Source: Sporolactobacillus sp. Y61
Lineage (GTDB): Bacteria; Bacillota; Bacilli; Bacillales; Sporolactobacillaceae
NCBI RefSeq assembly: GCF_040529185.1
Contig: NZ_CP159510.1
Location: 2,356,001-2,420,000 of the forward strand
Direction of reading: 5' to 3'
DNA length: 64,000 nt
Below the pieces are notes generated by a model. The model was not told the origin of the DNA. It did no database searches and saw only the letters and a program-made list of their open reading frames with translations. This document shows, in pieces, positions 27,217-36,230 of this stretch (within the stretch, counting starts at the first letter, position 1; every line of letters begins with the position of its first letter). Both the position numbers and the translations under genes were made by a program.

Positions 27217-27532
27217 TTATCCCGGCATTTTTGTTTTGAGGTCATGTTCGATTCCATTCAGAATGCGTTCCAGCCCGAAGTCAAAATCGTCCCTGATATC
27301 TCCGGACTCTTCTGCCTGTTCATCCGTATAGGCGCCTGAGGCGACAACGTCGTGAAGATATGGAAATTTCTCGACGGTGACCAGATTTTTAAGAACATCG
27401 GCGTAGTCTCCGCCGCTGAATGTCTCCGGCACCTCTCTGGATTGAGCAGTAAGTATGAAGTCACACTGGAGAATGCCGCAGGGGCGTGCATAACTGCTCA
27501 GCAACAACAAAATAGACATTTTTCCGTACGCT
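27217..27532 (-). pseudogene. TetR-family regulator, C-terminal fragment
   Basis: The minus strand encodes KMSILLLLSSYARPCGILQC, then SREVPETFSGGDYADVLKNL, FPYLHDVVASGAYTDEQAEE and DFDFGLERILNGIEHDLKTK. This is the end of a TetR-type ligand-binding domain (FDFGLE.ILNGIE). The DNA-binding N-terminus is missing because the frame runs at about 27530 into the antisense of the GH65 relic, a clear recombination junction. Confidence 0.65.
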
Positions 27533-28065
27533 TGAGTTATCGGTTCAGATCGCACTTCTACGTCAAATCTGGATGTATCCTGTGTCAGTTCTATCCGATT
27601 ATCTGTTCCCTGCACGCGGATCATCCGGATCAGGGAAAGCAGCGTGGAGACTTCCATCACCCTTCTGTTAAATGAGCCGGTGATTGCTGTGAAAAGAACC
27701 ATTTATACCGTCTCAACCTAAACGGACAGAACGTCAATCTCCATTAGAAGATTGACGTTCTGTCTTTCTCCGAACTTCTGAAGGAGAGAAAGCGTTTTCT
27801 TAATGCCTTCTGGTCGATCTCTGATGTGATGATTGACCGGAATCAGGATCACAGAAAAAGGTCTCTCGCTCAGACCATCTATCCCCTTAAAATGGAATAA
27901 CTATTCCTTTCATATTGTGTTTCAGGGTAAAACGCTGCGATTTAAGCTTGCACAAGACCTGGGGCAATGTCAACTTAAGCGTTCAGGTTATTTGGAACTG
28001 ATCCTGAATAATTAAAAAAAAGGGTCTCCTCTGGAGAGACGGTCACTTTTCAGGTCAATATGTAA
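27533..28065 (+). pseudogene. Internally deleted copy of the GH65 phosphorylase gene
   Basis: Bases 27533-27832 align with 16308-16630 of the intact gene (for example CTGGATGTATCCTGTGTCAG and CAGCGTGGAGAC are shared). The sequence then jumps to the counterpart of 17761-17990 (CGGAATCAGGATCACAGAAA) and ends with the same AGGTCAATATGTAA. About 1.13 kb, including the catalytic Glu region, is missing, and a 17-bp deletion lies near 27710. Nucleotide identity is high but not perfect. The 5' 600 bases of the gene are absent. Confidence 0.9.
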
Positions 28066-28100
28066 AAAAAATCTGCGGTTCCAAAAGGGATCGCAGATTT
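28064..28100 (-). terminator. Terminator of htpG, probably bidirectional
   Basis: AAATCTGCG and CGCAGATTT form the stem; the minus strand then reads TTTTTTT, 20 bases after the htpG stop. The same hairpin would have terminated the GH65 gene before the rearrangement. Confidence 0.75.
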
Positions 28101-28119
28101 GTTCACGTTGATGAGAAGA

Positions 28120-30003
28120 TCAATCCATCAGTTTACAAATATCGTTAGCAAAGGTCACCGGATCCTGAACATGCAATCCTTCGATGATCATCGCCTGATT
28201 GTACAGAAGATTGGTGTACAGATTTACTTTCTTATCGTCATTAAGATCAAAAGCTGCCTTAAGCGCTTTGAATACATCGTGATGGGTATTTATTTCAAGA
28301 ATCTTATCCGCCTTAATGTGCTCATTGTTTGGCATCTGATTAAGCACTTTTTCCATTTCGATGGAAACGTCACCTTCAGTAGCAAAGCAGACAGGGTGGG
28401 TTTTCAGACGTTTCGACGCCCGAACCCCCTTGACTTTATCAGACAGGATATCCTTCATCTTATCAAAAAGTTCTTTATTTGCCTTGTCTTCAGCCTTACT
28501 TTCCTGCTTTTCCTCGTCGCTTTCAAGTCCGAGGTCGTTGCTCGATACGGATTTAAATTCTTTCTCTTTATAAGTTCTAAGCATTTTTATCGTGAACTCA
28601 TCAACATCATCTGTGAAGTAAAGGATTTCATATCCCTTATCAGTGACGAGTTCAGTCTGAGGCAGCTTGTCAATCTTTTCATTTGATTCCCCGACCGCAT
28701 AATAAATATACTTCTGATCATCAGGCATTCGGGTCACGTATTCATCCAGTGTGACCATTTTCTTTTCCTTCGACGAGTAGAACAGAAGCAGATCCTGCAG
28801 CTCATCTTTATGTGAGCCATAATCCATATAAGCTCCGTACTTCAGCTGACGTCCGAATGATTTAAAGAATTTCTCATAAGTCTCCCGGTCGTCCCTGAGC
28901 ATTTTTTCAAGCTCTTTCTGAATTTTGTGCTTAATATTCTTTGCAATGACCTGCAACTGGCGGTCCTGCTGTAGCATTTCCCTCGAAATATTAAGAGAGA
29001 TATCCTCAGAGTCTACGACACCCTTGACGAAGCTATAATAATCGGGCAAAAGATCGGCACATTTCTCCATGATCAGTACGCCATTAGAGTACAACTCCAG
29101 CCCTTTCTCATATTCCTTTGAATAATAATTAAATGGAATGTTCTCTGGTATATAGAGAATAGCATGATAGCGAATCGTACCATCTACCTGGATATTGATA
29201 TATTTCAGTGGTTTATCATAACCATAGTGTCTTTCCTGATAGAAGTTTTCGTAATCTTCCTTTTTCAGATCCTTCTTCGGTTTACGCCAGATCGGTACCA
29301 TACTGTTAATCGTCTGGTCCTCTTTGACTTCTTCAAATTCTTTGTCATTATCTTTCTTCGGCTTGCTTTCTGTAACGATCATCCTGATCGGATAACGGAT
29401 ATAATCTGAATACTTCTTAATGATAGACTTCAGCCGATATTCATCCAGAAAATCATCGTACTTGTCGTCTTCGGTATTATCCTTCAGTTTCAGAATAACA
29501 TCGGTACCTACTGAATCTCTTTCAGCCGGATCAATTGTATAGCCGTCTGCCCCTTCTGACTCCCATTTGTACGCCTGATCGCTGCCGAGCGCTTTGGAAA
29601 TAACTGTCACCTTGGCAGCAACCATGAAAGCCGAATAGAAACCGACACCAAACTGGCCAATGATGTCATGACCGTCTTTTGATTCATTTTCATGTTTGAA
29701 ATGAAACGAACCACTCTGAGCAATTGTCCCCAGATTATTTTCCAGTTCTTCTTCGGTCATCCCGATGCCCGTATCGGAAATGGTCAGCGTCCGATTATCC
29801 TTGTCTGGTGTGACACGGATATAATAGTCATCTTTATCAAAGCTGAGTGAATCATCGGTCAGTGCTTTGTAATAAATCTTGTCAATGGCATCACTGCTGT
29901 TGGACAGGATTTCTCTCAGAAAAATTTCTTTCTGTGAGTAGATTGAATGAATCATCATATCCAGAAGCTTTTTCGATTCCGCCTTAAATTCTTTCGTCGG
30001 CAT
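28120..30003 (-). CDS. htpG: Chaperone HtpG (Hsp90)
   Basis: Cytosolic ATP-dependent Hsp90 chaperone of 627 residues. The GHKL ATP site shows [17 protein letters not shown] with catalytic Glu and the Asn, [25 protein letters not shown], and later the middle-domain NISREMLQQ. The C-terminal dimerisation region is intact; as in other bacterial HtpG no EEVD tail is present. ATG follows AAAAAGGAGAGAACGTC. It is monocistronic, with a sigma-A promoter, a CIRCE operator and its own terminator, so HrcA control is likely. Confidence 0.97.
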   Translation of the reverse strand: MPTKEFKAESKKLLDMMIHSIYSQKEIFLREILSNSSDAIDKIYYKALTDDSLSFDKDDYYIRVTPDKDNRTLTISDTGIGMTEEELENNLGTIAQSGSFHFKHENESKDGHDIIGQFGVGFYSAFMVAAKVTVISKALGSDQAYKWESEGADGYTIDPAERDSVGTDVILKLKDNTEDDKYDDFLDEYRLKSIIKKYSDYIRYPIRMIVTESKPKKDNDKEFEEVKEDQTINSMVPIWRKPKKDLKKEDYENFYQERHYGYDKPLKYINIQVDGTIRYHAILYIPENIPFNYYSKEYEKGLELYSNGVLIMEKCADLLPDYYSFVKGVVDSEDISLNISREMLQQDRQLQVIAKNIKHKIQKELEKMLRDDRETYEKFFKSFGRQLKYGAYMDYGSHKDELQDLLLFYSSKEKKMVTLDEYVTRMPDDQKYIYYAVGESNEKIDKLPQTELVTDKGYEILYFTDDVDEFTIKMLRTYKEKEFKSVSSNDLGLESDEEKQESKAEDKANKELFDKMKDILSDKVKGVRASKRLKTHPVCFATEGDVSIEMEKVLNQMPNNEHIKADKILEINTHHDVFKALKAAFDLNDDKKVNLYTNLLYNQAMIIEGLHVQDPVTFANDICKLMD

Positions 30004-30063
30004 GACGTTCTCTCCTTTTTACAACAATATCTATGTAAAAACACAGATGTCCGTTCAGTTAAA

Positions 30064-30090
30064 TTAGCACTCATTACGATGGAGTGCTAA
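30064..30090 (-). promoter_or_regulatory. CIRCE operator (HrcA binding site)
   Basis: TTAGCACTC, nine bases, GAGTGCTAA: a perfect 9-9-9 CIRCE inverted repeat, placed 61 bases before the htpG start and just downstream of its -10. HrcA binding here would repress htpG in the absence of heat shock. Confidence 0.95.
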
Positions 30091-30098
30091 TACCTATT

Positions 30099-30127
30099 TT
30101 TATATATCATTCTTCAGTTTTTGTCAA
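30099..30127 (-). promoter_or_regulatory. Sigma-A promoter of htpG
   Basis: A perfect TTGACA, a 17-bp spacer and TATAAA on the minus strand, with the transcription start expected at the edge of the CIRCE element. The rest of 30128-30333 shows no gene. Confidence 0.85.
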
Positions 30128-30333
30128 ATCAGAATCCTGTTCCAGCGCAGTGTAATCGTTTACGCTGGTAAAATTTCACCTGTCAATGACAGATAAAGGC
30201 AGGCGCCAGGCTGAACAGGAAGTTTTATCCGGAAGAAATCGGTCAAACCAGGGAGCTCATCTCATTTGCGCATAAAAAAGGAAAGGTACGTGAACTCTTG
30301 GCTTCATATACCCTTCTCTGCCGCATCCGGCAC

Positions 30334-30705
30334 TTATTTTATCTTCAAAGGGGCCAGCTGTTTCCTGATTTCTTCAATCGGTACCCCGGCTTGCAGCAGT
30401 GCCGTAGCGGTATAAGCACTTTCGATGAATGCGGTATCGAACATCTCGATTGATTTATCTGATGTTTCTTTAACCATTTCCAAATTCATTTTGGAACTGC
30501 CCATATCATAAAAAGCGAGGACTTTATCGGCTTTATTCGCTTCAACGGCAGCCTGAATTTTGTCAAAACTGCTTCCGATTCCACCATCCTCTGTTCCGCC
30601 GGCTGAAGTAACGGATACATCAGAGGCAACTTCTTTCAACAGAGTTGTCAGTCCCAACGCAATTTTATCCACATGCGAACAAAGCAGCACGCCGTATTCA
30701 TTCAT
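30334..30705 (-). CDS. dhaM: Dihydroxyacetone kinase phosphotransfer subunit DhaM
   Basis: EIIA-Man-like phosphocarrier that passes phosphate from HPr to ADP bound on DhaL. The phosphorylated His is in LLCSHVDKIALGL near residue 11, followed by TEDGGIGSSFDKI and FYDMGSSKMNLEMV. The 123 residues are a single-domain DhaM as in Gram-positives. The start overlaps the dhaL stop by four bases. Last gene of dhaKLM. Confidence 0.9.
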   Translation of the reverse strand: MNEYGVLLCSHVDKIALGLTTLLKEVASDVSVTSAGGTEDGGIGSSFDKIQAAVEANKADKVLAFYDMGSSKMNLEMVKETSDKSIEMFDTAFIESAYTATALLQAGVPIEEIRKQLAPLKIK

Positions 30706-31285
30706 AATAAGCCGCCTTCAAGCATTGTCTCAAACAAATAGCCACTGGACACGGATCCAGGATCCAGGTGGCCGATGGAACGATCACCGAGATAGGAAGC
30801 TCTTCCTTTTTTCGCTTTCATTGGTTTTGTCGACTGCACTGCCTGATTAATGGTGTCAACCGTTAACGTACCGCTTTTCAGTGCTTCAGCTACCGGAAGC
30901 CAGACATCAACCATGGTTTTATCGCCGGGTTTGGCTTTCCCGCGATGCTGAATACTCGATGCACCGGCACGAACCAGTTCTGTCGGATCTGTTTCATCGC
31001 CTGCAGCGATTTTCGCCATACCGATAAACGCGGAACCGTAAAGTGGCCCGGATGCGCCGCCAATTTTACTGAGCAGGCTCATCGCAGCGGTTTTCAGGAC
31101 CTCCTGAACGGTTTTGAATGTTTTACCGTTCAGTGCTTCTTTCATCGCGGCTGCTCCCGGGCCATGTTTGTCCCATGGTCTCCATCACCAATTGCCTGAT
31201 CCAGTTCGCTTAAATAATCCTTGTGATCTGCAATCCGGTCACTGAATAGATTTAACCACTTTATTGTATTTTCAACTGTAATCAT
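30702..31285 (-). pseudogene. dhaL: Dihydroxyacetone kinase ADP-binding subunit DhaL, frameshifted
   Basis: ADP-Mg-binding subunit that phosphorylates dihydroxyacetone held by DhaK. The N-terminal part, MITVENTIKWLNLFSD to LDQAIGDGDHGTNMAR, with its Mg-binding Asp triad, is in one frame. The remainder, AAAMKEALNGKTF through KIGGASGPLYGSAF to SSGYLFETML, is in another. The frames join if one G is added at GCCCGGGAGC (about 31157-31162). Start ATG 31285 is eight bases after AAAAGGAG. With that base the protein would have the usual ~195 residues, so a sequence error is a real option. Confidence 0.88.
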
Positions 31286-31299
31286 ACCCATTGCTCCTT

Positions 31300-32289
31300 T
31301 TACCAGGCTGTTGTCTCAACCGGTGCCTTAAGCCAATCGAGCCACTTTGAATCCTGCAGATGAAATAATGTCAGAGAAAGCCCCGCCATCTCCAGCGACG
31401 TCATATAGTTGCCGATCTTGCGAAACGGCAGCTCAAGCTGATCCGCCTGCAGCAACTTTGCTACATCATTTGCAAACACATATTGCTCCATCAGCGGAGT
31501 TGCGCCCAGTCCGTTTACCAAAATGCCGTACGGGTCGCCGGCCTTCCACTGGAATGCTTTATGAAGATGATCGATCAGTTCTCTGGCAATGGCTGCCGAC
31601 GGTTTGATTTTCTCCCTGTGGTAACCCGGTTCGCCGTGTATGCCGACACCGTATTCCATCTCATCCTCAGCGAGTATGAAGCCGGGTTTGCCTGATTCCG
31701 GAACTGTTCCGGCCGATAAAGCGACACCGATCGTTTTGATCGAATCAACTACCTTTTCACCAAGTTCTTTCAATGCCTCAAGCGAAAGACCGGATTCTGC
31801 TGCTGCCCCCAGCAGTTTGTGCACAAGAACTGTACCTGCCACACCGCGCTTTCCAGCCGTATAGGTGCTGTCCTCAACGGCAATATCGTCGTCAACCACA
31901 AGATGATCAACTTCGATTCCATCCATCGCCGCAAGCTCTTCAGCCATTTCAAAATTCATCACATCGCCGGAGTAATTTTTGATAATCAACAGGACACCTG
32001 CTCCCTGGTTCGACTGTTTAATTGCTTCGACGATCTGATCCGGCGCCGGTGACGTGAAGACAGGCCCGCACACGGCTGCGGCCAGCATGCCGGAGCCGAC
32101 ATATCCGGCATGGGTCGGTTCATGGCCGCTGCCGCCACCACTGACCAATGCCACTTTGCCGGGAGATTTCTTTTTCCGGATCACAATATTTGTTTCAGGG
32201 ATCCGCCGAATCAGATCCGTGCTGCCGAAGACCAGTCCGTCAATCATCTCGTCAACGATATTTTCCGGTTTATTCATGATCTTTTTCAT
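31300..32289 (-). CDS. dhaK: Dihydroxyacetone kinase substrate-binding subunit DhaK
   Basis: PTS-dependent dihydroxyacetone kinase subunit that binds the substrate covalently as a hemiaminal on a His. SGGGSGHEPTHAGYVG near residue 45 and the covalent His in YGVGIHGEPGYH near 210 are present. The 329-residue length is normal. ATG at 32289 follows AAGGGAG; the frame to 32313 covers that site. First gene of the dhaKLM unit, 14 bases before dhaL, with a cre-like box upstream suggesting carbon catabolite repression by CcpA. Confidence 0.93.
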   Translation of the reverse strand: MKKIMNKPENIVDEMIDGLVFGSTDLIRRIPETNIVIRKKKSPGKVALVSGGGSGHEPTHAGYVGSGMLAAAVCGPVFTSPAPDQIVEAIKQSNQGAGVLLIIKNYSGDVMNFEMAEELAAMDGIEVDHLVVDDDIAVEDSTYTAGKRGVAGTVLVHKLLGAAAESGLSLEALKELGEKVVDSIKTIGVALSAGTVPESGKPGFILAEDEMEYGVGIHGEPGYHREKIKPSAAIARELIDHLHKAFQWKAGDPYGILVNGLGATPLMEQYVFANDVAKLLQADQLELPFRKIGNYMTSLEMAGLSLTLFHLQDSKWLDWLKAPVETTAW

Positions 32290-32339
32290 CACCTGTACGC
32301 TCCCTTCGGACAATTCCTTCTTACGTTTTCATCATAATT

Positions 32340-32354
32340 CGTAAGCGTTTACTT
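32340..32354 (-). promoter_or_regulatory. Putative cre (CcpA) site upstream of dhaK
   Basis: AAGTAAACGCTTACG on the minus strand matches the cre consensus WTGNAANCGNWNNCW at 13 of 15 positions and contains the near-palindrome GTAAACGCTTAC. It lies 51 bases before the dhaK start. Confidence 0.6.
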
Positions 32355-32371
32355 GTCCATCCTGTTGTAAA

Positions 32372-32416
32372 GAAACAAGAGGAGACAGCTTGTCAGATCA
32401 GACCTCTTCTCGTTTC
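32372..32416 (-). terminator. Putative terminator of alaRT
   Basis: On the minus strand GAAACGAGAAGAG and CTCCTCTTGTTTC pair over 13 positions with one mismatch and one wobble; only a short T run follows. About 105 bases beyond the alaT stop and just before the dhaK cre box. Confidence 0.45.
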
Positions 32417-32520
32417 TTCGATCGTCGCATGATACCCGACTCAAGAGTGAAAGATCCAGATTTATTATGATCAGGTTCGTCATAATGTATACATACATTA
32501 ATCATCTGCAATCGGAGGCG

Positions 32521-33690
32521 TTACCAGACACTCTCTACAAAACGTTTCATTCGGGTCATCGCTTCCTGAAGCTGTGCCATTGAGGTTGCGTAGCTGCAGC
32601 GCACATAGCCTTCGCCGCAGTCTCCGAAGGCATTACCGGGTACAACAACAACTTTTTCTGTTTGCAGGAGACGCTTCGCAAATACCTCTGAGCTAAGTCC
32701 GGTCGACGCTACTGACGGGAAGGTATAAAAAGCCCCTTCCGGCTTTGGACAGTCAAGTCCTATTTCGTTCAGCGACTCTACGATATAATTGCGGCGCTGC
32801 CGGTAACTTTTCCGCATCTCGTTAACTTCCTTACGTCCACTCTTCAGACCTTCCAGAGCGGCATACTGAGCCATAGTCGATGCGCACATGATGGTATACT
32901 GGTGGATCTTCAGCATGCCTTCCGCAATCTCTTTCGGAGCACAGACAAACCCAATTCGCCATCCGGTCATGGCCAGATCTTTGGAGAAACCACTGACCAG
33001 AATGGTTCGTTCCCGCATATCATCCAGAGCAGCAAAGCTTGTGTAAAGCTCATCATAGACCAGTTCCGCATATATTTCATCAGACAGAATCAGCAGGTCG
33101 TGCTTCCTGGCCACCGCTGCAATTCGTTCCATCTCATCCTTGTTCAGCATGGCCCCTGTCGGGTTGTTTGGCGAACAGATCATGATCGCTTTTGTCCGCT
33201 CCGTACAGGCAGCCTCGAGCTGCGCGGCCGTCACTTTGAACTGGTTTTCTTTTTTTGCCTCGACAGTGACAGGCACGCCGCCCGCCAGTGTGACAAGCGG
33301 CGCATAAGAAACAAAACAGGGTTCGACAACGAGAACCTCATCGCCCGGGTCGAGAATTGCCCGCAGTGAGATGTCAATAGCTTCACTCGCGCCGACTGTC
33401 ACGATGATCTCCGAATCCGGATGATAGGTCACGCAGAAATAATTTTCAATATAACGGGCAATTTCTTCGCGCAGCGCAGGCAATCCTGCATTGGCTGTAT
33501 AAGAAGTATAACCGTCTTCAAGTGATAAAATTGCCGCTTCCCGTACATTCCAGGGTGTGACAAAATCCGGCTCACCGACCCCGAGAGAGATCACCCCGGT
33601 CATTCCCGCCGTTGCATCAAAAAACTTGCGGATCCCCGACGGCTTGAGCGTTTGGACATGATGGGCCAGATAGTTCGTCTTCAGTTCCAT
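32521..33690 (-). CDS. alaT: Alanine/aspartate-type aminotransferase (AlaT-like)
   Basis: PLP-dependent class I aminotransferase, 389 residues. PLP-binding Lys is in SGFSKDLAMTGWRIG, with GVGEPDFVTP at the N-terminus, SPNNPTGAML and DEIYAELVYD. The pairing with an adjacent Lrp-type regulator matches the Bacillus yugG-yugH (alaR-alaT) operon, in which AlaT makes alanine from pyruvate. ATG at 33690 shares one base with the alaR stop (TGATG); a GTG lies immediately upstream. The alanine role is taken from the operon match. Confidence 0.8.
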   Translation of the reverse strand: MELKTNYLAHHVQTLKPSGIRKFFDATAGMTGVISLGVGEPDFVTPWNVREAAILSLEDGYTSYTANAGLPALREEIARYIENYFCVTYHPDSEIIVTVGASEAIDISLRAILDPGDEVLVVEPCFVSYAPLVTLAGGVPVTVEAKKENQFKVTAAQLEAACTERTKAIMICSPNNPTGAMLNKDEMERIAAVARKHDLLILSDEIYAELVYDELYTSFAALDDMRERTILVSGFSKDLAMTGWRIGFVCAPKEIAEGMLKIHQYTIMCASTMAQYAALEGLKSGRKEVNEMRKSYRQRRNYIVESLNEIGLDCPKPEGAFYTFPSVASTGLSSEVFAKRLLQTEKVVVVPGNAFGDCGEGYVRCSYATSMAQLQEAMTRMKRFVESVW

Positions 33691-34190
33691 CACGGCGACA
33701 CCACAATTCGATTATCTTTCTGATCCTGATCATACACGGTGCCGTCATGTTTGAATTTTTTCAGCACGAAATGGGTGGTGGTTGAGATGACGCCCTCTAT
33801 AGTTGATAATTTCTGTGTGACAAAATGAGCCACCTCATTAACGGAATGCCCTTCTACGACCACGGACAGGTCATAGGTGCCGGACATCAGATAAACTGAT
33901 TTGACTTCACTGTGACGGTAGATGCGCTCAGCCACTTTATTAAACCCGACATCGCGTTTTGGTGTGACCTTGACATCAATCATTGCCGTTACGCCCTGAT
34001 GGCCGTCAATTTTCCCCCAGTCGACAAGCGTAACGTACCTGACAATGACTTTCTGCTCTTCCAGTTTTTTTATTATTTCACGTGTTTGTTCCAGACTGAG
34101 ATCAGTCATTTTAGCCACTTCTTCATTGGACAAGCGGGCATCTTTCTCTAATATTTCAGCAATTTCAATTTCTGTTGCAGTTAGTTTCAT
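33690..34190 (-). CDS. alaR: Lrp/AsnC-family regulator (AlaR-like)
   Basis: 166-residue feast/famine regulator. The N-terminal winged helix-turn-helix (LSNEEVAKMTDLSLEQTREI) is followed by the RAM ligand-binding domain (VTAMIDVKVTPKRD, SVYLMSGTYDLSVVVEG). It probably activates or represses the downstream alaT gene in response to alanine, as in Bacillus. Of two adjacent ATGs the second, at 34190, has better spacing to GGGAG. Confidence 0.82.
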   Translation of the reverse strand: MKLTATEIEIAEILEKDARLSNEEVAKMTDLSLEQTREIIKKLEEQKVIVRYVTLVDWGKIDGHQGVTAMIDVKVTPKRDVGFNKVAERIYRHSEVKSVYLMSGTYDLSVVVEGHSVNEVAHFVTQKLSTIEGVISTTTHFVLKKFKHDGTVYDQDQKDNRIVVSP

Positions 34191-34391
34191 CATATCGCTC
34201 CCTTCTGTTTCCTCTTCATTATTCGTATACTCATTATATTACTTCAGGCCCCTTATGAAAACGTCATTTTTTTCTGGGATCCACTTCAGACAACTTTCTC
34301 GACAGACCGGCAGGCATATGATATTTCAGGCAATGACCCAGGAGGCATTTGTCCTGGGTCATCATTCCGGTTCATTTCGAGGTGAAAAGTG

Positions 34392-35566
34392 ATGAGACTG
34401 GCATACATTTGTACGGAAAAACTTCCGTTACCTGCAATCAGAGGCGGTGCGATACAGATGATGATCGATGGAGTGGCGCCTGATCTGGCGGCTGAACATC
34501 AGCTGACAATCTTCTCCGTCACAGATCCCGCCTTATCGGACCGTGAAGTAAAAAATCATATTTGTTACATCCGCCTGCCTCAAGAAGCTTATTCGGATCA
34601 CGTGGCAAAAGAAATCACACAACACACATTTGATGTGATTCATGTATTCAATCGTCCGAAAGATGTGATTAAGTATAAAAAAGCCTGCCCGCAATCCCGT
34701 TTCGTCCTGAGTCTGCATAACGAAATGTTTCATCCTGATAAAATATCGGATTTCGAAGGTCGGCAGGCGATTGATTCAGTGAACCGCTTAATGACAGTCA
34801 GTCGTTACATTAAGGACTCTGTCATTCGCCGTTTTCCGCAGGCCGGCAAAAAAACGGATGTTGTTTATTCCGGAGCTGATTTAAATCGCTACTACCCTGT
34901 CTGGACGATCAAGGGAAGAACGGTTCGTTCAAACACGCGTGCCAGACTGGGCATAAAAGATAAGAAAGTCATCCTTTTTGTCGGCAGACTGAGTCCGTCT
35001 AAAGGCCCGCATATGCTGATCCAGGCCATGAAATATCTTCTTGACGACCATCCAGATGCTGTGCTCGTCATTGCGGGAGGGAAATGGTTCAGCGATAACG
35101 GGAGCAACCCTTATGTGAATTTTCTCTATCAGCTGGCTGAACCGATTCGTACACATGTGATATTTACAAAATATGTCCCCTCTGACCAAATCCCCGACCT
35201 CTTTCCTGCTGCGGATCTCTTCGTCTGCAGTTCCCAGTGGCAGGAACCCCTGGCCAGGGTTCATTATGAGGCGATGGCAGCCGGAGTACCGGTAGTGACT
35301 ACCGATCGCGGGGGAATACTGAGGTAGTGAAGCAACATGTAAACGGCCTGGTTCTGGAAAAATATGATCGGGTGGGATCTTTCGTTCAGGCCATCGACTA
35401 TCTGTTATCTAATCCCTTTACTGCTTCCCGTCTGGGTCGAAATGGTCGCTTATTTGTTGAGGCTAATCATGATTTCAGCCATGTTGCGGACCGCCTCCTG
35501 CGTCTGTACAACGGCGTGATCCGCAGGGATCCGGTCTCTCTGTCTGCCTCTGATTTTCGCTATTAG
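34392..35566 (+). pseudogene. CotSA-like spore-coat glycosyltransferase, frameshifted
   Basis: GT4-type glycosyltransferase related to Bacillus CotSA. N-terminal LAYICTEKLPLPAIRGGAIQ, core KVILFVGRLSPSKGPHMLIQ and the donor-site Glu motif WQEPLARVHYEAMAAGVPVV are present. At about 35310-35316 (CGCGGGGGAATACTG) the frame ends, RGGILR-stop; with one extra G it continues as RGGNTEVVKQHVNGLVLEKY to 35566. Corrected length, about 391 residues, equals that of the paralogue at 37333. ATG 34392 follows GAGGTG. Either a coat gene inactivated by one deletion or a consensus error. Confidence 0.85.
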
Positions 35567-35634
35567 GGAGGGCAAACCCGGTTTAGTAAAGCCACTAAGT
35601 TTCACTTAATTATCCGTCTCTCTCTGAAGTATAA

Positions 35635-35660
35635 AAAAGCGGATGCTCTCCGCTTTTCTT
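35635..35660 (+). terminator. Rho-independent terminator
   Basis: AAAAGCGGA and TCCGCTTTT form a perfect 9-bp stem with a 5-nt loop, with CTTTA after it, about 70 bases past the CotSA-like frame. A 13-bp direct duplication (AGGGGGTATGAAA) follows at 35668-35694. Confidence 0.6.
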
Positions 35661-35786
35661 TACTTTAAGGGGGTATGAAAAGGGGGTATGAAATTTTTGT
35701 GGAAAAAAGGTTCAGAAAAGCTAAGCCTCCGGTCCCGGGCAAAGCGAGCATATAGAGCGAAAAGCAACATCTTACAGAACAAAGCG

Positions 35787-36230
35787 TTAAGAATAAAAAG
35801 TGGTAAGCTGATCGGCCATCCACGGTTTAGCGGGTGGATTCCCAGTCAGAATAAGATCTTGATAGATTGACTCTTTCTCAGACGTGTCGTGACCATCAGA
35901 CTCCCTTACCGGTTCCTGCTTCGGTTGTCCTTTCGTTTTCTTCTGTTTAACGTCTACAGGTTTGATGTCTTCCCGGTGTACTTCAGAGGGCGTATTTTCT
36001 ATGTCTCGGACCACCGGCAGTTCTATTTGATATTCAACGGACGAAGCCAGTTCCGTCAGTGCATCCTGAGGAATGAGCGGAGGTAAAAATGGATCGGAAA
36101 CGTCGGGTCCATCCGGATGATTAAGTAATTTCTCATAGTTCTGAGCACTCCAGCCCATGGAGCCAGGTGGAGAAAATCGATACGTTTCCAGATCAACTTT
36201 TGGAATTTTAAAAGGATCCTGTTCAGCCAT
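35787..36230 (-). CDS. Hypothetical protein in the spore-coat cluster
   Basis: 147 residues, rich in Pro, Glu, Asp and Lys and with no membrane segment: MAEQDPFKIPKVDLETYRFS, PPLIPQDALTELASSVEYQI and a Lys-rich middle (VKQKKTKGQPKQEPV). I know no family. Its ATG shares one base with the stop of the CotS-like gene (TAATG), so it is translated with it. By position it may be a coat-associated or morphogenetic factor. Confidence 0.6.
   Translation of the reverse strand: MAEQDPFKIPKVDLETYRFSPPGSMGWSAQNYEKLLNHPDGPDVSDPFLPPLIPQDALTELASSVEYQIELPVVRDIENTPSEVHREDIKPVDVKQKKTKGQPKQEPVRESDGHDTSEKESIYQDLILTGNPPAKPWMADQLTTFYS

Noticed and set aside
28099..28686. 195-codon frame antisense to htpG
   Set aside because: Explained as a shadow of the strongly conserved htpG coding sequence.
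34392..35566. Phase variation of the CotSA-like gene through its G5 run
   Set aside because: A run of five G is short for slippage, and five other indels of the same kind nearby make an assembly error likelier.
35688..35870. 60-codon basic frame antisense to the 147-aa coat-cluster gene
   Set aside because: AGGGGG lies too close to the ATG and the end overlaps a translationally coupled gene on the other strand.
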